The translations under genes and the position numbers were made by a program. Of a DNA stretch of 8,217 nucleotides, positions 7,979 to 8,217 are shown piece by piece; within the stretch, counting starts at the first letter, position 1, and every line of letters starts with the position of its first letter. A model generated the notes under the pieces. That model was given only the letters and a program-made list of their open reading frames with translations, searched no databases and was not told the DNA's origin. The stretch covers positions 1-8,217 of the forward strand of contig CAIUGQ010000550.1 of assembly GCA_903898725.1 (NCBI GenBank), read 5' to 3'. This DNA comes from an uncultured Burkholderiales bacterium (GTDB lineage Bacteria; Pseudomonadota; Gammaproteobacteria; Burkholderiales; Burkholderiaceae_E).

Positions 7979-8217
7979 GTGACCCTGCCTGCCACCTCTC
8001 CCACCTCGGCCCCCGCCCCCACCCTCTCCTCGGCCCCCGCCAGCTCGGGTTCCGCGGCAGCCCCTGCAGTCGGCCCCCGTCCGAGGCCGAGCGGACGCGC
8101 TGCGTCCCGCGCGCCCGCAACGACCCCATCGGCCGGACGACTCGTGCCCGCCGTCGAGCGGGCCTCGCGGCTGCTCGACGCGCTGTCGGCGTCGCGCCAG
8201 CCGCTGTCGCTCGCCGA
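7979..8217 (+). CDS. IclR-family transcriptional regulator, N-terminal part only (cut by window end)
   Basis: The frame starting with GTG at 7979 runs open to the window edge, giving 79 whole codons. From residue 56 it reads VPAVERASRLLDALSASRQPLSLA, which looks like the first helix and turn of the IclR winged helix-turn-helix domain. These proteins are cytosolic dimers or tetramers that control catabolic operons, often in response to a pathway metabolite. Residues 2-55 are rich in Ala, Pro and Ser and resemble no domain. About a quarter of these codons end in A or T, whereas all 24 complete codons from 8144 on end in G or C. The true start may therefore be the GTG at 8144; neither start has a clear Shine-Dalgarno. 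An in-frame stop at 7946-7948 bounds it upstream. Its divergent placement suggests it controls the minus-strand genes and itself. Confidence 0.72.
   Translation, partial: MTLPATSPTSAPAPTLSSAPASSGSAAAPAVGPRPRPSGRAASRAPATTPSAGRLVPAVERASRLLDALSASRQPLSLA

Noticed and set aside
7872..8129. Extension of the mmsA-like protein (start at 8129)
   Set aside because: It would run through the divergent regulatory gap and over the IclR-type gene. The start at 7871 has a strong ribosome-binding site and gives family length.

Overview
The window is GC-rich with few clear intergenic gaps. Its protein families (GabD-like and MmsA-like aldehyde dehydrogenases, a Gdx/SugE transporter, an IclR regulator) suggest a pseudomonadotan chromosome. 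A betaproteobacterium of the Burkholderiales type is my best guess, but it rests on impression and not on a search.

Layout. Six genes lie head to tail on the minus strand. In order of transcription they are: mmsA-like CoA-acylating semialdehyde dehydrogenase (7871-6324), class I nitronate monooxygenase (6286-5147), Gdx/SugE small multidrug resistance transporter (5150-4812), GabD-like semialdehyde dehydrogenase (4791-3325), zinc alcohol dehydrogenase (3227-2091) and GMC-family flavin alcohol dehydrogenase (2047-347). The gaps are 37 nt, a 4-nt ATGA overlap, 20 nt, 97 nt (holding a strong hairpin) and 43 nt, so one operon is plausible. Facing away from mmsA at the right edge is the start of an IclR-type regulator (from about 7979, cut by the window end). 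The divergent gap holds overlapping GTTCA/TGAAC palindromes and a good sigma-70-like promoter for mmsA.

How the genes may work together (inference). Nitronate monooxygenases of this class turn propionate-3-nitronate into malonic semialdehyde. MmsA-type enzymes turn malonic semialdehyde into acetyl-CoA and CO2. The two alcohol dehydrogenases and the second aldehyde dehydrogenase could supply the earlier oxidation steps of a C3 nitro-alcohol, diol or hydroxy-acid. The cluster may therefore be a catabolic funnel converging on malonic semialdehyde, under IclR control.

The left end is different. Two identical 16-bp sites, TGTTCCACGTGAAACA, match the ParB-binding parS consensus and lie 242 bp apart at 138-153 and 380-395. 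The second is inside the last codons of the GMC gene. They suggest a chromosome-partitioning region, which is often near the replication origin. Bases 1-346 hold no gene I can support.
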